Shown here one piece after another: positions 1 through 9,579 of a stretch of DNA of 62,596 nt (within the stretch, counting starts at the first letter, position 1; each line of letters opens with the position of its first letter). The notes below the pieces were generated by a model. The model ran no database searches, was not told where the DNA came from, and saw only the letters and a program-made list of their open reading frames with translations. The translations under genes were made by a program, and so were the position numbers. Source of the DNA: an uncultured Neomegalonema sp. (GTDB lineage Bacteria > Pseudomonadota > Alphaproteobacteria > Rhodobacterales > Rhodobacteraceae); contig CALKBI010000011.1 in the NCBI GenBank assembly GCA_937990185.1, forward strand, positions 1 through 62,596. The letters run 5' to 3'.

Positions 1-2028
1 ACCGTCGGTGCCAACAATCGTCTCTCCATTGTCACTGCCATTGAGAACATCGCGCTCATCACCAGCGATGGGGTTGTTTGCCCGCCGCGCCAGAAAATCG
101 GCATTTACCCCGCTTAGTACTGACCCATCGGCGAATTCGAAACTCTCGATATGCTCGCCGCTTTCAGCGAGATTCAACGCTCCTGATTGTGCACCGTTAC
201 TCCATGCGATTTGGAGATTCCCATTAACATAGCGGAATTCCACATCACTCAGATCAAGGTCAGTAAAAACGACACGATCATTGCTGCCTGACGTGTCATT
301 CTCTTGATCTTCAGAGATGGTGACCACACCGTCGGACCTGCGATAGGTGTATGTGTCATTCCCTTGTGATGGTCCTGAAGAGGCTTCGGTAATAACAATC
401 TCTGACCCTGATCGGGACAAAGACGCATCGTCAACATTCCGCAATGTGATTTGGGAACCGTTGAAGGTTAGAACCGTATTGGCCCCAGATTGTTGAGCTG
501 TATTGAGAACCGCTTGTGCGGCGCTGCCGCTCACAAACCTTATGGCATCCTGTTCACTCAGATCCGTGATGATCGCTCCGTCATCGTCAGCATCAAATTG
601 GAAGACATCAGCGCCGCTACCCCCCGTGAGCGTGTCTACTCCAAGCCCACCAATCAACCTATCCGATCCGCCGCCACCCAGAAGTATGTCATTGCCATCG
701 AAACCTTGGATGGTATCGTTCCCCGCACGCCCACTCAGCCGGTTCCCAATATCGTTTCCGTTGATTGCATCGTCGCCACCACCGCCCCTAGCATTTTCAA
801 TAGTGGTTCCGTTCGCGATCGTGAAGCCACCGAATACACCATCTACGCGCGAGACAAATCCGCCACCGCCCTGCTCATACTCTAGTGTTGCAGCTCTTAA
901 GTCTAAAGTCGCGTCCGTGTTGCCGTTATGGGACAGCCAATCACTTCCAGAAGTGTCATAAATAGCAGAGTAGAAAGAGTTAATCCCGCTACCAGAAGGA
1001 AGTTCGTAAGTCGTAGAACCGTCATTGTTATTTGCATTTGATCCATAACGCTGTTGTAGAACAGCAATATCGAGAGGTGAAAGAGTGCCAGCTCGTCCAC
1101 TGTCGCGTTCAGGTTCAATTCCTGTTTCCGAGCGATATCCGCTATTGAAACTCTGTATCGTGAATACACCTTGATTAAGGTCGAAATCTCCAAAATCGTT
1201 CACCTCAGCAGTCACGCCTCTAAGTACTCCCGAAGCGCCTCCGTCATCATGAGGGTGTGCCAGTCCAAGCCCGTGTCCTAATTCATGAAGTAAGATCTGA
1301 TAACCTGCGCTGCCTTGGACCAATCCTGCGCCGCTAAAAAGCGATGCCTGATTAAAAATGCCGACGCCTGCGTTAGTTTCTCCCGGGGCAAACATCATAC
1401 CCGCGAAGAAATTAGATGACTGGAGAACCAATCGAAATTCGGCGTTGTCGGGGGATGTGACCCTATTGAAAGTAACATCGACTACGGCTTCAATTTCGGC
1501 CATTACAGCTAAGACTTGCGCAATTTGTGCTTCTGTCCATCCAAAAGAGCTGTGGCCAGCGAAACTCTCACGTGCTGCAGCAAAATAGACATCGATTTGA
1601 TTGGTCCCGACACCCTCACCCCAATTGATTGCGTCCAATGGAGAAGATGCAAACAATGGCGCAGGTGCTTGGTCTAATTGTGTCGTTTGAAGTTGGTAAA
1701 AACCGACCTGAGAGTCTGAGGCTGCCGCATTAAGGAAATGTGTGCCTGTCGACTCAACGGTATAAATAATTCGGGAGGCTAGTCCTGGGCCGCTATCGTT
1801 GTCTTGTGCTAAAATTTCTCCATCATGCAAAAGCTGCAATGACGGATTTGATAGTGATCCACTGCCTGACGCACCTTTGAGGTCAAATTGATATCTTGCG
1901 CCTTCAATCAATTCAATTTGGAACAGATCACGGTCGTTTGGCGTGTCAATTCTGCTCGTCACTATTTCGTCTGTAGAAATATTTACTACGTCAGGCGTGA
2001 TCGCGCCAAATTCGCTCGAAGAATCCAT
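1..2028 (-). CDS. Serralysin-like RTX metalloprotease, C-terminus beyond window
   Basis: This is a secreted zinc metalloprotease of the M10/serralysin type with hemolysin-type calcium-binding repeats. I translated it from the ATG at 2028; it stays open to the window edge, so at least 676 residues are present and the C-terminus is missing. Residues about 20-105 resemble a pre-peptidase PPC domain. The zinc motif HELGHGLGLAHP is at residues 248-259. Glycine/aspartate nonapeptide repeats such as GGGGSDRLI lie at about 414-475, followed by further RTX-type sequence. There is no N-terminal signal peptide, as expected for type I secretion through a C-terminal signal. The usual Met-turn (MSY) reads TIQSFN at residues 290-295, so both the Met and the Tyr ligand are replaced. 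No ABC exporter gene lies in the window. Confidence 0.85.
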   Translation of the reverse strand, partial: MDSSSEFGAITPDVVNISTDEIVTSRIDTPNDRDLFQIELIEGARYQFDLKGASGSGSLSNPSLQLLHDGEILAQDNDSGPGLASRIIYTVESTGTHFLNAAASDSQVGFYQLQTTQLDQAPAPLFASSPLDAINWGEGVGTNQIDVYFAAARESFAGHSSFGWTEAQIAQVLAVMAEIEAVVDVTFNRVTSPDNAEFRLVLQSSNFFAGMMFAPGETNAGVGIFNQASLFSGAGLVQGSAGYQILLHELGHGLGLAHPHDDGGASGVLRGVTAEVNDFGDFDLNQGVFTIQSFNSGYRSETGIEPERDSGRAGTLSPLDIAVLQQRYGSNANNNDGSTTYELPSGSGINSFYSAIYDTSGSDWLSHNGNTDATLDLRAATLEYEQGGGGFVSRVDGVFGGFTIANGTTIENARGGGGDDAINGNDIGNRLSGRAGNDTIQGFDGNDILLGGGGSDRLIGGLGVDTLTGGSGADVFQFDADDDGAIITDLSEQDAIRFVSGSAAQAVLNTAQQSGANTVLTFNGSQITLRNVDDASLSRSGSEIVITEASSGPSQGNDTYTYRRSDGVVTISEDQENDTSGSNDRVVFTDLDLSDVEFRYVNGNLQIAWSNGAQSGALNLAESGEHIESFEFADGSVLSGVNADFLARRANNPIAGDERDVLNGSDNGETIVGTDG

Positions 2029-2303
2029 TTTCACTACACCTTTAGACAAGTGTCTATCCGGGCTTTGCCCCGCTGCGTGGTAGTGGATGCACTGACGATG
2101 CCATTTAAAATTATAGGTTAGTGGATTGAGCGAGAAAAAAGGCTTAGGATGTAAGAGTTTTTGTGATGACGACAAGAGCCTCCCTGGCAGCCTCGCTCGA
2201 AGACCGTATCCAACTTGAGGCGGATATTGTTCATCAGGCCTCAGCGCAAAAGCATGTCCGCTGATGTACGATCTTACTGCTGAGCGGCGACTGATTGTGG
2301 AAG

Positions 2304-2471
2304 ATGGCGATTGCCGATGGCGAAGATCGGTTGAACGGTCATGGCCGATTGCTGATACGCGAAAGTGGAACCGAGCCGGTTATCCGCGTGATGGGCGAGG
2401 GCGAAGACTCTGATGCGGTGAAGTCTGTCGTGTCAGACATTTGTCAGACCATCGAGAGTGCGGTGGCCTGA
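2304..2471 (+). pseudogene. Relic of the glmM (phosphoglucosamine mutase) 3' end
   Basis: The plus strand in the frame ending at the TGA at 2469-2471 reads as the C-terminal phosphate-binding part of phosphoglucosamine mutase. It includes [20 protein letters not shown], where RxSGTEPxIRVM is the diagnostic GlmM signature, followed by a typical helical tail ending ESAVA. Upstream of about 2304 the frame runs into a stop at 2292 and no further GlmM similarity is visible. The body of the gene, which is normally about 450 residues, is therefore missing. It is best read as a degraded gene remnant between the RTX protease and the DUF3179 gene. A functional glmM is presumably elsewhere in the genome. 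Confidence 0.75.
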
Positions 2472-2542
2472 TCACCTTGAGCGTGAGAGCGTTCCGAGTC
2501 TACCCCGAAACGCTCATTATTATTACTTTACACCTCAGTCTA

Positions 2543-3928
2543 TTAGCCTGGCCAAAGGACGGTTTCCGGGTGGAATTGTGACCATGCGAACCAGAATGCC
2601 TGGTGACTGCCGAGATCGCCGCCGCTCGCGTCAACAGCTTTGATCCCGCCAGCATCAAGTTTCAGGCGGACATTTTCATAAGAGATCTGACCTCCATTTT
2701 TCAAAGCGACAAACGCTTTGCTTCGCTGAAATGCGACTGGCTTGCCGGATGCCGTGAGAACGCCAATGATGTCTTCATGAACTGGCAAACGAGGGTCGAC
2801 ATTGCCGACCGGGAAGATTGGCCCGTTTGCGTCCCGACCATTCCGGAAATCAAAATCGCGACCAAGCGCGAGCGACTCCACTAGGACTGTTGTTTCAGGA
2901 TGTGCTTTCTTCCATGTTCCCCAATCGGTCGTAACAACGCTGGCTTGTTTGAGTTTAATGCCTTTTTTATGTAAAGGCCCCGTCACGGCGCTGCCAAGAA
3001 ACGTATCAAACACCGAGAACGTGTTGACGTCGTACATGACTTTATTGGACCGAATTAACAGTCCTGATGTGCGCAATACCGGACGCTCTACGCCTGCAGG
3101 CATTTGATCGGTGAAGTATGCCTGTGCTGCGCCGCATAATGTGCAATAGGGTATCCCGAGATTTCTACCGCCCAAAGTGTCGTTGACCATTTCGCGCACT
3201 TCCATGATGCGCCGAGGGTATGCCCGGAATTCTCCGTTTACGCCGACACCGAATACGATGTCTTCGTCTTTAAGCCATGTCGCGTCTGCAGCGCTGCTTA
3301 CTTCAGGATTGTCTGCTGCCGGGATGCAATTGCATAGCTCGTCAGTGGTATCATATTGGCGGTCATCAATAAGAACGCCGCCCCATGAGACATGACGCCA
3401 GTCGATATCGCCTTCGACAAAAATCTTGTCCCAACCGGGGACAACATTCGTGAAAATAGCGCGCTTCGCCTGCAAATACTGAGGAGGGGCTGGAATATCC
3501 CAAGCAATCAGATGATCGGTTAAGCCTTCCCAATGATTCAAATCCGGTAACTGTTTGCCGAGCAGCTTCGAGGCCGTATCGTTAAGTGTTGAATTCAATG
3601 ACCGCGATGACACGAAGCGCATTAAATCGCTGATGATCCATGCGATTCTAGGGTCATTCGATTTTGAGATGGTATCTAGCGCTGCATCTTGATCATCGCC
3701 CCATGTTGATTGCGTCATGCTCTCGATAAAGGCGGTCTCCACGGCGGCCTGTATCTCAGGAGACAGTGGACCTTTTGGTATTGCCGGGGGCTGGCCAAAT
3801 TGTTGAGTTACGTAATCTGGTAGTGGTGTTGCGTTCTGTGCGCGTAGGGCATTAGACCATAACAGCGTAAGCGTAACCAGTAACGCAACGAATAAGAGGC
3901 GGAATTTCAGATTTAGTGCTGAGACCAT
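2543..3928 (-). CDS. DUF3179 family protein (copy 1)
   Basis: This is a 461-residue protein with an N-terminal signal peptide (hydrophobic run at about 9-28, then LRAQN), so it is exported. The DUF3179 core contains GVNGEFRAYPRRIM, a conserved NDTLGG segment and the two-cysteine motif YCTLCGA. The biochemical function of DUF3179 is not known. The CxxC suggests a thiol-redox or metal site, which is only inference. It lies downstream of the homogentisate operon on the same strand, separated by about 180 bp, so it may be a separate transcription unit. A second full-length DUF3179 gene lies at 18884-20245 in the same orientation. Confidence 0.85.
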   Translation of the reverse strand: MVSALNLKFRLLFVALLVTLTLLWSNALRAQNATPLPDYVTQQFGQPPAIPKGPLSPEIQAAVETAFIESMTQSTWGDDQDAALDTISKSNDPRIAWIISDLMRFVSSRSLNSTLNDTASKLLGKQLPDLNHWEGLTDHLIAWDIPAPPQYLQAKRAIFTNVVPGWDKIFVEGDIDWRHVSWGGVLIDDRQYDTTDELCNCIPAADNPEVSSAADATWLKDEDIVFGVGVNGEFRAYPRRIMEVREMVNDTLGGRNLGIPYCTLCGAAQAYFTDQMPAGVERPVLRTSGLLIRSNKVMYDVNTFSVFDTFLGSAVTGPLHKKGIKLKQASVVTTDWGTWKKAHPETTVLVESLALGRDFDFRNGRDANGPIFPVGNVDPRLPVHEDIIGVLTASGKPVAFQRSKAFVALKNGGQISYENVRLKLDAGGIKAVDASGGDLGSHQAFWFAWSQFHPETVLWPG

Positions 3929-4112
3929 AGCGATGCCTTTCGCATGTAAGTTGTCTGCAAAGACCGCAGGTGTTCATCTCCGGCATTGCAACGCATTGCA
4001 TTCGTTAGAAAAACTCTAAGCTAGCCAATTAGATAGCGCGTGGGCGCGAGATTGAGTCTCAATTTGCTGTGTTTTTCATCACGATTGCATCAACAATGTT
4101 GCAATGCCGCTA

Positions 4113-4295
4113 TTATTTCGCGGTTTTGAGGGCGACGCGCAGGACTTCCCGATCACCGATATGATTGGCTAAGATGAGGATCAGACGGGCGTTATAAGCA
4201 TCGCTTTCCTCTTTCGATAAACCCTCATGCGCCTGTAGCAATTCGTCATAAAATCCATCTGGATCAGTGATATTTGGTGTCAGCGTCAGGGTCAT
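4113..4295 (-). CDS. DUF2783 small protein
   Basis: This small 60-residue acidic protein matches the DUF2783 pattern: a DPDGFYDELLQAHEGLS segment followed by an arginine-leucine helix and ANHIGD. Its function is unknown. It begins two bases after the stop of the FAD-dependent hydroxylase, so it is translated from the same message. In alphaproteobacteria DUF2783 genes often sit directly after such flavin hydroxylases, which suggests an accessory or stabilising partner, though that is inference. The full length fits the family, and no signal peptide or membrane segment is seen. Confidence 0.8.
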   Translation of the reverse strand: MTLTLTPNITDPDGFYDELLQAHEGLSKEESDAYNARLILILANHIGDREVLRVALKTAK

Positions 4296-4297
4296 GC

Positions 4298-5920
4298 TTA
4301 AGCCTTTCCGATGGCTGTGCTTATTGCAGATGTGATTTTTTCGGCGTCAAATTCGGGCCACCGTGCCACAACGTGCTGGTCGGGGCGTATGAGGTAAACC
4401 GCCGTGCTGTGATCTCCGAGGTATCGCTCAGTCAATCCTTCCGACGGGTTCTCGACTTTCAGAAACTGGGTCGTAATCCCGTCTAAAGCCACTGGTGTCA
4501 CAGCGACGTTGCCGATTGCGAGCACCGTGAATTCACCTCCTAACTGATCAAGTAAATACCCGTTACCGAGTGGAGCATCGCTGCATGGTGCTCCGGGCCT
4601 TGTGATGTGTGGGCCTGTTAGTGCGTCTTCACCAAAATGGGGAAAGCCATCATAGATGCAAGGCACGGACAAGCGACCTGAATTGACGAGCGGGCGTGCG
4701 AAGGCATGTTGTCTGGCGAGCGTTAAGACAGCATCGCGAAATGTTTTGCTGATCTCGGATTTGGGAGTCATGAAATCCGTGGCACGGGATGAATTGAGAA
4801 TATTTTCATCGGCCCCGAATTCCCGCTCTGCCGCATAGCTGTCGAGCAACGAAGTGCCTGCTAAGCCCTTACATACCAGATCAAGTTTCCAGCCTAAATT
4901 ATCGGCGTCTTGAACGCCTGAATTCGCGCCCCTTGCTCCGAAAGGAGAAACCTGGTGTGCAGAATCGCCGGCAAACAAAACTGCGCCGTGCCTAAAACTT
5001 TTCATACGACGGCATTGAAACGTATAAATTGACGTCCATTCCAAAGAGTAATCCGGGACCGTTCCGGTTTGCGATGAGAGCATCGCATCCACCCGTGCAC
5101 GAATGCGTTCCGGGTCCAGTTCTTTTTCGCGGTCAATGTCCCAACCAAGCTGAAAATCTATACGCCAGATATCGTCGGGCTGTTTGTGCAACAAAGCGGA
5201 TTGACCACTGTTTTTGAATGGCGGCTCGAACCAGAACCAGCGCTCCGTTGGAAAGTCTGCTTTCATCTTTACGTCAGCGATGAGAAAGTTATCCTCGAAG
5301 ACGCGGCCATCGAAGGAGAGGCCAAGCATATTACGCATTGGCGAGCGCGCGCCGTCACAAGCGATTACCCAATCTGCTTCGACTTGGTATGGCCCGTCAG
5401 GCGTATCAACATCAAGCGTGACGTAACTTTCGTGATTTGTTAGGCCGGTCACCTCATTGCAGCCCCGCAGTTCAATCGGCGCACCATTGGCCTGTGTTTT
5501 ACAAATTTCATCGACAAGAAATTTTTCGAAGTAAGGTTGTTGTAAATTTATGAAAGCCGGATTGCGATGGTCTGTTTCCGGCAAGAGATTAAACTCAAAA
5601 ACTTTGTCGTTCGCGTGAAAGACTTTGCCAACATTCCACACGACACCTTTTACGATCATAGGGATGCTCGCCCCGAGGCGGTTGGCGATGTCGAGCGTGC
5701 GTTTTGCAAAACAGATTGCTTTGCTACCGAGGCCTGCGCCTTCGTGGTCGTCTAAGACAAGGGCGGGTGTCCCCTTTTTGCCAAGGTCAAGAGCAAGCGC
5801 GAGTCCGACGGGGCCGCCCCCGACAATGACAATGGGATGACGCACAGCCGGCGCAGTTTGGTCTGCTACTTTATGATACGGATAGAGTTGAAACTCCGTT
5901 TTGTAGCGTGCAGCGACCAT
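4298..5920 (-). CDS. FAD-dependent aromatic hydroxylase (MhpA/PheA family)
   Basis: This 540-residue class A flavoprotein monooxygenase would hydroxylate a phenolic substrate using NAD(P)H and O2. The Rossmann FAD motif IVIVGGGPVGLALALDLG lies at about residues 30-47, the middle motif CDGARSPMRN follows, and the second FAD motif LFAGDSAHQVSPFGARGANS is near residue 310. A thioredoxin-like C-terminal extension is typical of the 3-(3-hydroxyphenyl)propionate hydroxylase and phenol hydroxylase group. It sits inside the homogentisate operon, 27 bp after the MBL gene. Its substrate is therefore plausibly a hydroxyphenylacetate converted to homogentisate or a related ring, but the sequence does not fix this. 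Confidence 0.85.
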   Translation of the reverse strand: MVAARYKTEFQLYPYHKVADQTAPAVRHPIVIVGGGPVGLALALDLGKKGTPALVLDDHEGAGLGSKAICFAKRTLDIANRLGASIPMIVKGVVWNVGKVFHANDKVFEFNLLPETDHRNPAFINLQQPYFEKFLVDEICKTQANGAPIELRGCNEVTGLTNHESYVTLDVDTPDGPYQVEADWVIACDGARSPMRNMLGLSFDGRVFEDNFLIADVKMKADFPTERWFWFEPPFKNSGQSALLHKQPDDIWRIDFQLGWDIDREKELDPERIRARVDAMLSSQTGTVPDYSLEWTSIYTFQCRRMKSFRHGAVLFAGDSAHQVSPFGARGANSGVQDADNLGWKLDLVCKGLAGTSLLDSYAAEREFGADENILNSSRATDFMTPKSEISKTFRDAVLTLARQHAFARPLVNSGRLSVPCIYDGFPHFGEDALTGPHITRPGAPCSDAPLGNGYLLDQLGGEFTVLAIGNVAVTPVALDGITTQFLKVENPSEGLTERYLGDHSTAVYLIRPDQHVVARWPEFDAEKITSAISTAIGKA

Positions 5921-5947
5921 GGTGCAAAATCTCCTGCCGTCCCGGAT

Positions 5948-6898
5948 TTAACCTTGCAGCGCCGCCCACATTTCAAGATCGCGTTCAGCGGTCCAGATGC
6001 GCGGTGTCTCTATCCCACGTGCTTCGTCGTAAGCACGGCTGACATTGAATGGCAGGCAATGTTCATAGATTGCGTAGTCTTTGAACTTTGGATCGCATGA
6101 GGCGCGAACGGCATCCCATGCTTCTTTTAATGACCCACCTCGTGCAGCGATTTTTGCGACTGGGGCATAGGTGCTATCGACAAAATCCCTTGTGCTTTCG
6201 ATGGCCCGATGCACCGCGTCTTTGCCAACCAATGCGCCGCCGCGACCGGGGGCAATCGCATCAACGTCAAAGCTCGCAATATTATCGAGCGTATGGCCCC
6301 ATTCATTGAAATACCCGTCACCGCAATAACAGGCTGAGTGGTCCTCAACGATATCCCCTGTGAACATGACGTTCTCGTCCTGAACATGGATCACAATATC
6401 GCCCGCCGTGTGCGCACGGCCCACATGCATCAGATCGATCCGGCGGTTGCCGAGATACACTGTCATACTCTCTGAGAATGTCGTCGTCGGGTATGTGAGG
6501 CCGGGGATGCTTTCATGGCCTTCAAACAGGCGGGGAAAGCGTTGAAACTCGCTATCCCAATCCTCTTGGCCTCGCTCAATGACCATGCCGCGCGCTGCTT
6601 CGCCCATGATGATCTGATCTGCGTCATAGGCTGACGCGCCTAAAACACGGACCGCATGATAATGGGTTAGAACAACATGGCTGATGGGTTTGTCGGTTAC
6701 GCTGCGTACTTTTTCGATAACTTTGTTTGCCAGACGCGGAGTCGCTTGCGCCTCGACAATCATAACACTGTCATCACCTATGATGACGCCCGAATTCGGA
6801 TCACCCTCGGCAGTAAAAGCCCATAGGTCGCGGCCTACTTCATCAAAGGTGATTTTCTTTTCAGTCAGGTCGCCTTGCGATGCGAATGCTTTTGCCAT
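5948..6898 (-). CDS. MBL-fold metallo-hydrolase in homogentisate operon
   Basis: This is a 316-residue metallo-beta-lactamase-fold protein. The ATG at 6898 was chosen over an upstream in-frame ATG at 7078 because it has a GAGG ribosome site and lies just after the fahA stop; the longer form would overlap fahA by about 145 bp. The fold is visible in GDDSVMIVEAQATP, then LTHYHAVRVLGASAY in place of the usual HxHxDH motif, then VGRAHTAGDIVIHV and MFTGDIVEDHSACY. The Asp and the following His of HxHxDH are absent, which appears to be characteristic of a subfamily. It may hydrolyse a pathway thioester or lactone, but no specific activity can be assigned. Confidence 0.8.
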   Translation of the reverse strand: MAKAFASQGDLTEKKITFDEVGRDLWAFTAEGDPNSGVIIGDDSVMIVEAQATPRLANKVIEKVRSVTDKPISHVVLTHYHAVRVLGASAYDADQIIMGEAARGMVIERGQEDWDSEFQRFPRLFEGHESIPGLTYPTTTFSESMTVYLGNRRIDLMHVGRAHTAGDIVIHVQDENVMFTGDIVEDHSACYCGDGYFNEWGHTLDNIASFDVDAIAPGRGGALVGKDAVHRAIESTRDFVDSTYAPVAKIAARGGSLKEAWDAVRASCDPKFKDYAIYEHCLPFNVSRAYDEARGIETPRIWTAERDLEMWAALQG

Positions 6899-6932
6899 GT
6901 GTCGTGTCCTCGTATTGACAATGAAGCGATTT

Positions 6933-8204
6933 CTAACAATCGCCGGGGCGTCCGAAAGGAAGTGCAGGTTTGATTGTTCCGATGCATTCACCAAAACCAA
7001 TCTGATAGCCATCACCTTTTGCCGCGCCATGCAAGGTAAGCGTATCGCCGTCTTCGATGAAAGTGCGAGTCTTGCCACAGTCGAGCATGAGAGGCTCTTC
7101 GCCTCCCCACGACATTTCCAGTAAACTTCCGCGTTGGGATTTTTCAGGGCCAGAGATTGTGCCGGACCCTAATAAATCACCGCTGTTCATGGCACAGCCC
7201 GATGATGCGTGGTGGGCAAGCTGTTGTGCCGCCGAATAATACATCTCGTTATAATTCGTGCGCGCTATCGTCGTTGGTACTTGGCCCTCAGGCTGTAGCG
7301 TTACACTCAGATCTATATCGTAGAGCATCGGGGACGGTTCATTGAGATAGGGCAATAGATTTATTTCGCGTTCGGGTGTCGACGTTCGAAAAGGCTCTAA
7401 AGCGGCTTTTGTCACGATCCACGGACTGATTGAGGTGGCAAAGGCTTTTGCCTGAAATGGTCCAAGCGGTTGGTATTCCCACGCCTGAATATCGCGAGCG
7501 GACCAATCGTTGAGCAAGACATAGCCAAAGATCATCTCGTCAGCCTCGGCCACAGTGAGCGGTTGTCCCATTTGTGACGAGCCGCCGACAATCGCTCCCA
7601 TCTCTAATTCGATGTCGAGGCGCTTAGATGGCCCAAATGACGGCAACGCGGCATCAGGCGCTTTCGTTTGACCATTGGGTCGCACAATTTCCGTTCCGCT
7701 GACGACGACGGTCGAAGCGCGGCCATTATAGCCAATCGGAATGTGTAACCAGTTTGGAGGGAGGGCGTTCTCTGCCCCGCGAAACATCGTTCCGACATTG
7801 ATTGCGTGATACTTGCCTGAGTAAAAGTCGGTGAACTCGGCCACATCAAAAGGCATCGCCATTCGCGTGCGTTGCATCGGGCGCAAGCACCCCGCCACTA
7901 CATCCCTGTCCTCAACGTTCGCATTTGATAGCAACTCAATCAGCCGAGTGCGGATCGCGCTCCACACATCACTTCCCGCCTCCATAAAGGCATTGATCCC
8001 GCTGGGATGTTGAAAAAAGTCACCCGTTCCGATGTCGAGCAAACCCGTCCGCTCTAGCGCTCGCAAGTCCAAAATCTGATCGCCAATCGCTGTGCAGGGA
8101 AGCCGTAAGGCATGATCGAGATACCGACCATACGGCAGATTGTTGAGCGGGAACTGTGATTGTGCGCTGTTGGCCGAAACGACCCAGCTTTCTATCAACG
8201 GCAT
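6933..8204 (-). CDS. fahA: Fumarylacetoacetase
   Basis: Fumarylacetoacetate hydrolase splits fumarylacetoacetate into fumarate and acetoacetate, the last step of tyrosine/homogentisate breakdown, in the cytoplasm. The 423-residue length fits the two-domain FAH family. An N-terminal SH3-like domain is followed by a C-terminal FAH domain with YSGKYHA, GYNGRASTVVVSG, DIELEMGAIVG, LLNDWSARDIQAWEYQPLGP and GSGTISGPE, which carry the known metal and catalytic residues. It starts 13 bp after hmgA, so the two are co-transcribed. The intermediate isomerase (maleylacetoacetate isomerase) is not encoded beside it. Confidence 0.95.
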   Translation of the reverse strand: MPLIESWVVSANSAQSQFPLNNLPYGRYLDHALRLPCTAIGDQILDLRALERTGLLDIGTGDFFQHPSGINAFMEAGSDVWSAIRTRLIELLSNANVEDRDVVAGCLRPMQRTRMAMPFDVAEFTDFYSGKYHAINVGTMFRGAENALPPNWLHIPIGYNGRASTVVVSGTEIVRPNGQTKAPDAALPSFGPSKRLDIELEMGAIVGGSSQMGQPLTVAEADEMIFGYVLLNDWSARDIQAWEYQPLGPFQAKAFATSISPWIVTKAALEPFRTSTPEREINLLPYLNEPSPMLYDIDLSVTLQPEGQVPTTIARTNYNEMYYSAAQQLAHHASSGCAMNSGDLLGSGTISGPEKSQRGSLLEMSWGGEEPLMLDCGKTRTFIEDGDTLTLHGAAKGDGYQIGFGECIGTIKPALPFGRPGDC

Positions 8205-8217
8205 AGCGGAGCCACCC

Positions 8218-9579
8218 TCATTTCAGACCCGGTGTGCCGTCGAATTTCTTTTCGATATCGCTCCAGCAATCGATGTAATCATCTTGCAATGGGGCTTCTT
8301 TGGCAGCGAAGGCAGTTAGGTGTTGAGCAAAGCGGGTTTCAAACATGAAAGACATCGTGTTTTCCAGCTTTTTAGGGCCGAGATCGGCATTTGACGCAGC
8401 TTCAAAGGCGGTCTTATCCGGTCCGTGGGGCAACATCATATTGTGAAGCGACATCCCGCCGGGAACAAAGCCTTTAGGCTTTGCATCATAGATGCCGTGG
8501 ATATTTCCCATAAGCTCAGACATAACATTTTTATGATACCAAGGCGGACGGAAGGTATTTTCCGCGACCGACCATCGCTCGCGGAATAAGACAAAATCAA
8601 TGTTTGCTGTGCCGTCGACACCGCTTGGCGCTGTCAGAACGGTGAAGATCGATGGGTCGGGGTGATCAAATAATACTGCACCCACCGGACAATATGTCCT
8701 GAGATCATATTTGCAGGGTGCGTAATTGCCATGCCACGCCACGACGTCAAGCGGGCTATGCCCAATCTTCGTTTCATGGAATTGGCCGCACCATTTCACG
8801 GTCAGTGTAGATGGCGCCTCATGGTCTTCATAAGCAGCGATTGGAGTTTTAAAATCGCGCCGATTGGCCATGCAGTTCGCACCAATAGGGCCGCGACCCG
8901 GCAGGTCGAACTTTTGGCCATAGTTTTCGCAAATGAAACCACGACATGGACCCTCAAGAACTTCAACACGATAGACGAGTCCCCGCGGTATAATCGCAAT
9001 CTCTTGCGGCTCGATATCAAGGATACCCAGTTCGGTCGTGAAGCGGAGACGTCCTTGTTGTGGCACGATCAACAATTCTGAATCTGCGGAATAAAAGTAC
9101 GCATCGCGCATGCTTTCCGTGACCAGATACACATGACTTGCCATGCCGGTCTGTGTGTTCACATCTCCGGCTGTCGTGATGGTCCGTATGCCGGTCAACC
9201 ATGTCGTTACCGCCTCAGAATGTGGAACGGGGTCCCAGCGATACTGACCCAATGAGATGACATCAGGATCAATATGAGGCGCGGTTTTCCAATAGGGCAG
9301 GTCAATTTTTTCAAATCGGCTTGTGTGTTTGACCGAAGGACGTATCCGGTAACACCAAGTCCGTTCGTTTTGATGATTTGGCGCTGTGAATGCTGTGCCG
9401 GATAACTGCTCACCATAGAGGCCGTAATTGACCTTTTGTGGACTGTTCATCCCATGAGGAAGCGCACCCGGTAGGGCTTCGGTTTCAAAGTCATTCCCAA
9501 AACCGGGCATGTAACATGGCGCAATGTCGTTGGCCTTACTTGCCGCTTGGGATACTTCGATGTCCGTGCGCTCATTCAT
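8218..9579 (-). CDS. hmgA: Homogentisate 1,2-dioxygenase
   Basis: HmgA opens the homogentisate ring with O2 and Fe(II) to give maleylacetoacetate. I used the ATG at 9579 (453 residues), which has an AAGGAAG ribosome site. An upstream in-frame ATG at 9633 would add 18 residues without family support. Family landmarks are [19 protein letters not shown] at the N-terminus, [13 protein letters not shown], and the iron-binding region [13 protein letters not shown] followed by [15 protein letters not shown], which carries the His/Glu/His ligands. It is the first gene of a five-gene minus-strand operon (hmgA, fahA, MBL, flavin hydroxylase, DUF2783). Confidence 0.96.
   Translation of the reverse strand: MNERTDIEVSQAASKANDIAPCYMPGFGNDFETEALPGALPHGMNSPQKVNYGLYGEQLSGTAFTAPNHQNERTWCYRIRPSVKHTSRFEKIDLPYWKTAPHIDPDVISLGQYRWDPVPHSEAVTTWLTGIRTITTAGDVNTQTGMASHVYLVTESMRDAYFYSADSELLIVPQQGRLRFTTELGILDIEPQEIAIIPRGLVYRVEVLEGPCRGFICENYGQKFDLPGRGPIGANCMANRRDFKTPIAAYEDHEAPSTLTVKWCGQFHETKIGHSPLDVVAWHGNYAPCKYDLRTYCPVGAVLFDHPDPSIFTVLTAPSGVDGTANIDFVLFRERWSVAENTFRPPWYHKNVMSELMGNIHGIYDAKPKGFVPGGMSLHNMMLPHGPDKTAFEAASNADLGPKKLENTMSFMFETRFAQHLTAFAAKEAPLQDDYIDCWSDIEKKFDGTPGLK

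Noticed and set aside
2167..2268. Plus-strand peptide MTTRASLAASLEDRIQLEAD upstream of the glmM relic
   Set aside because: It vaguely resembles the start of a GntR-type regulator but is too short and has no continuing frame.
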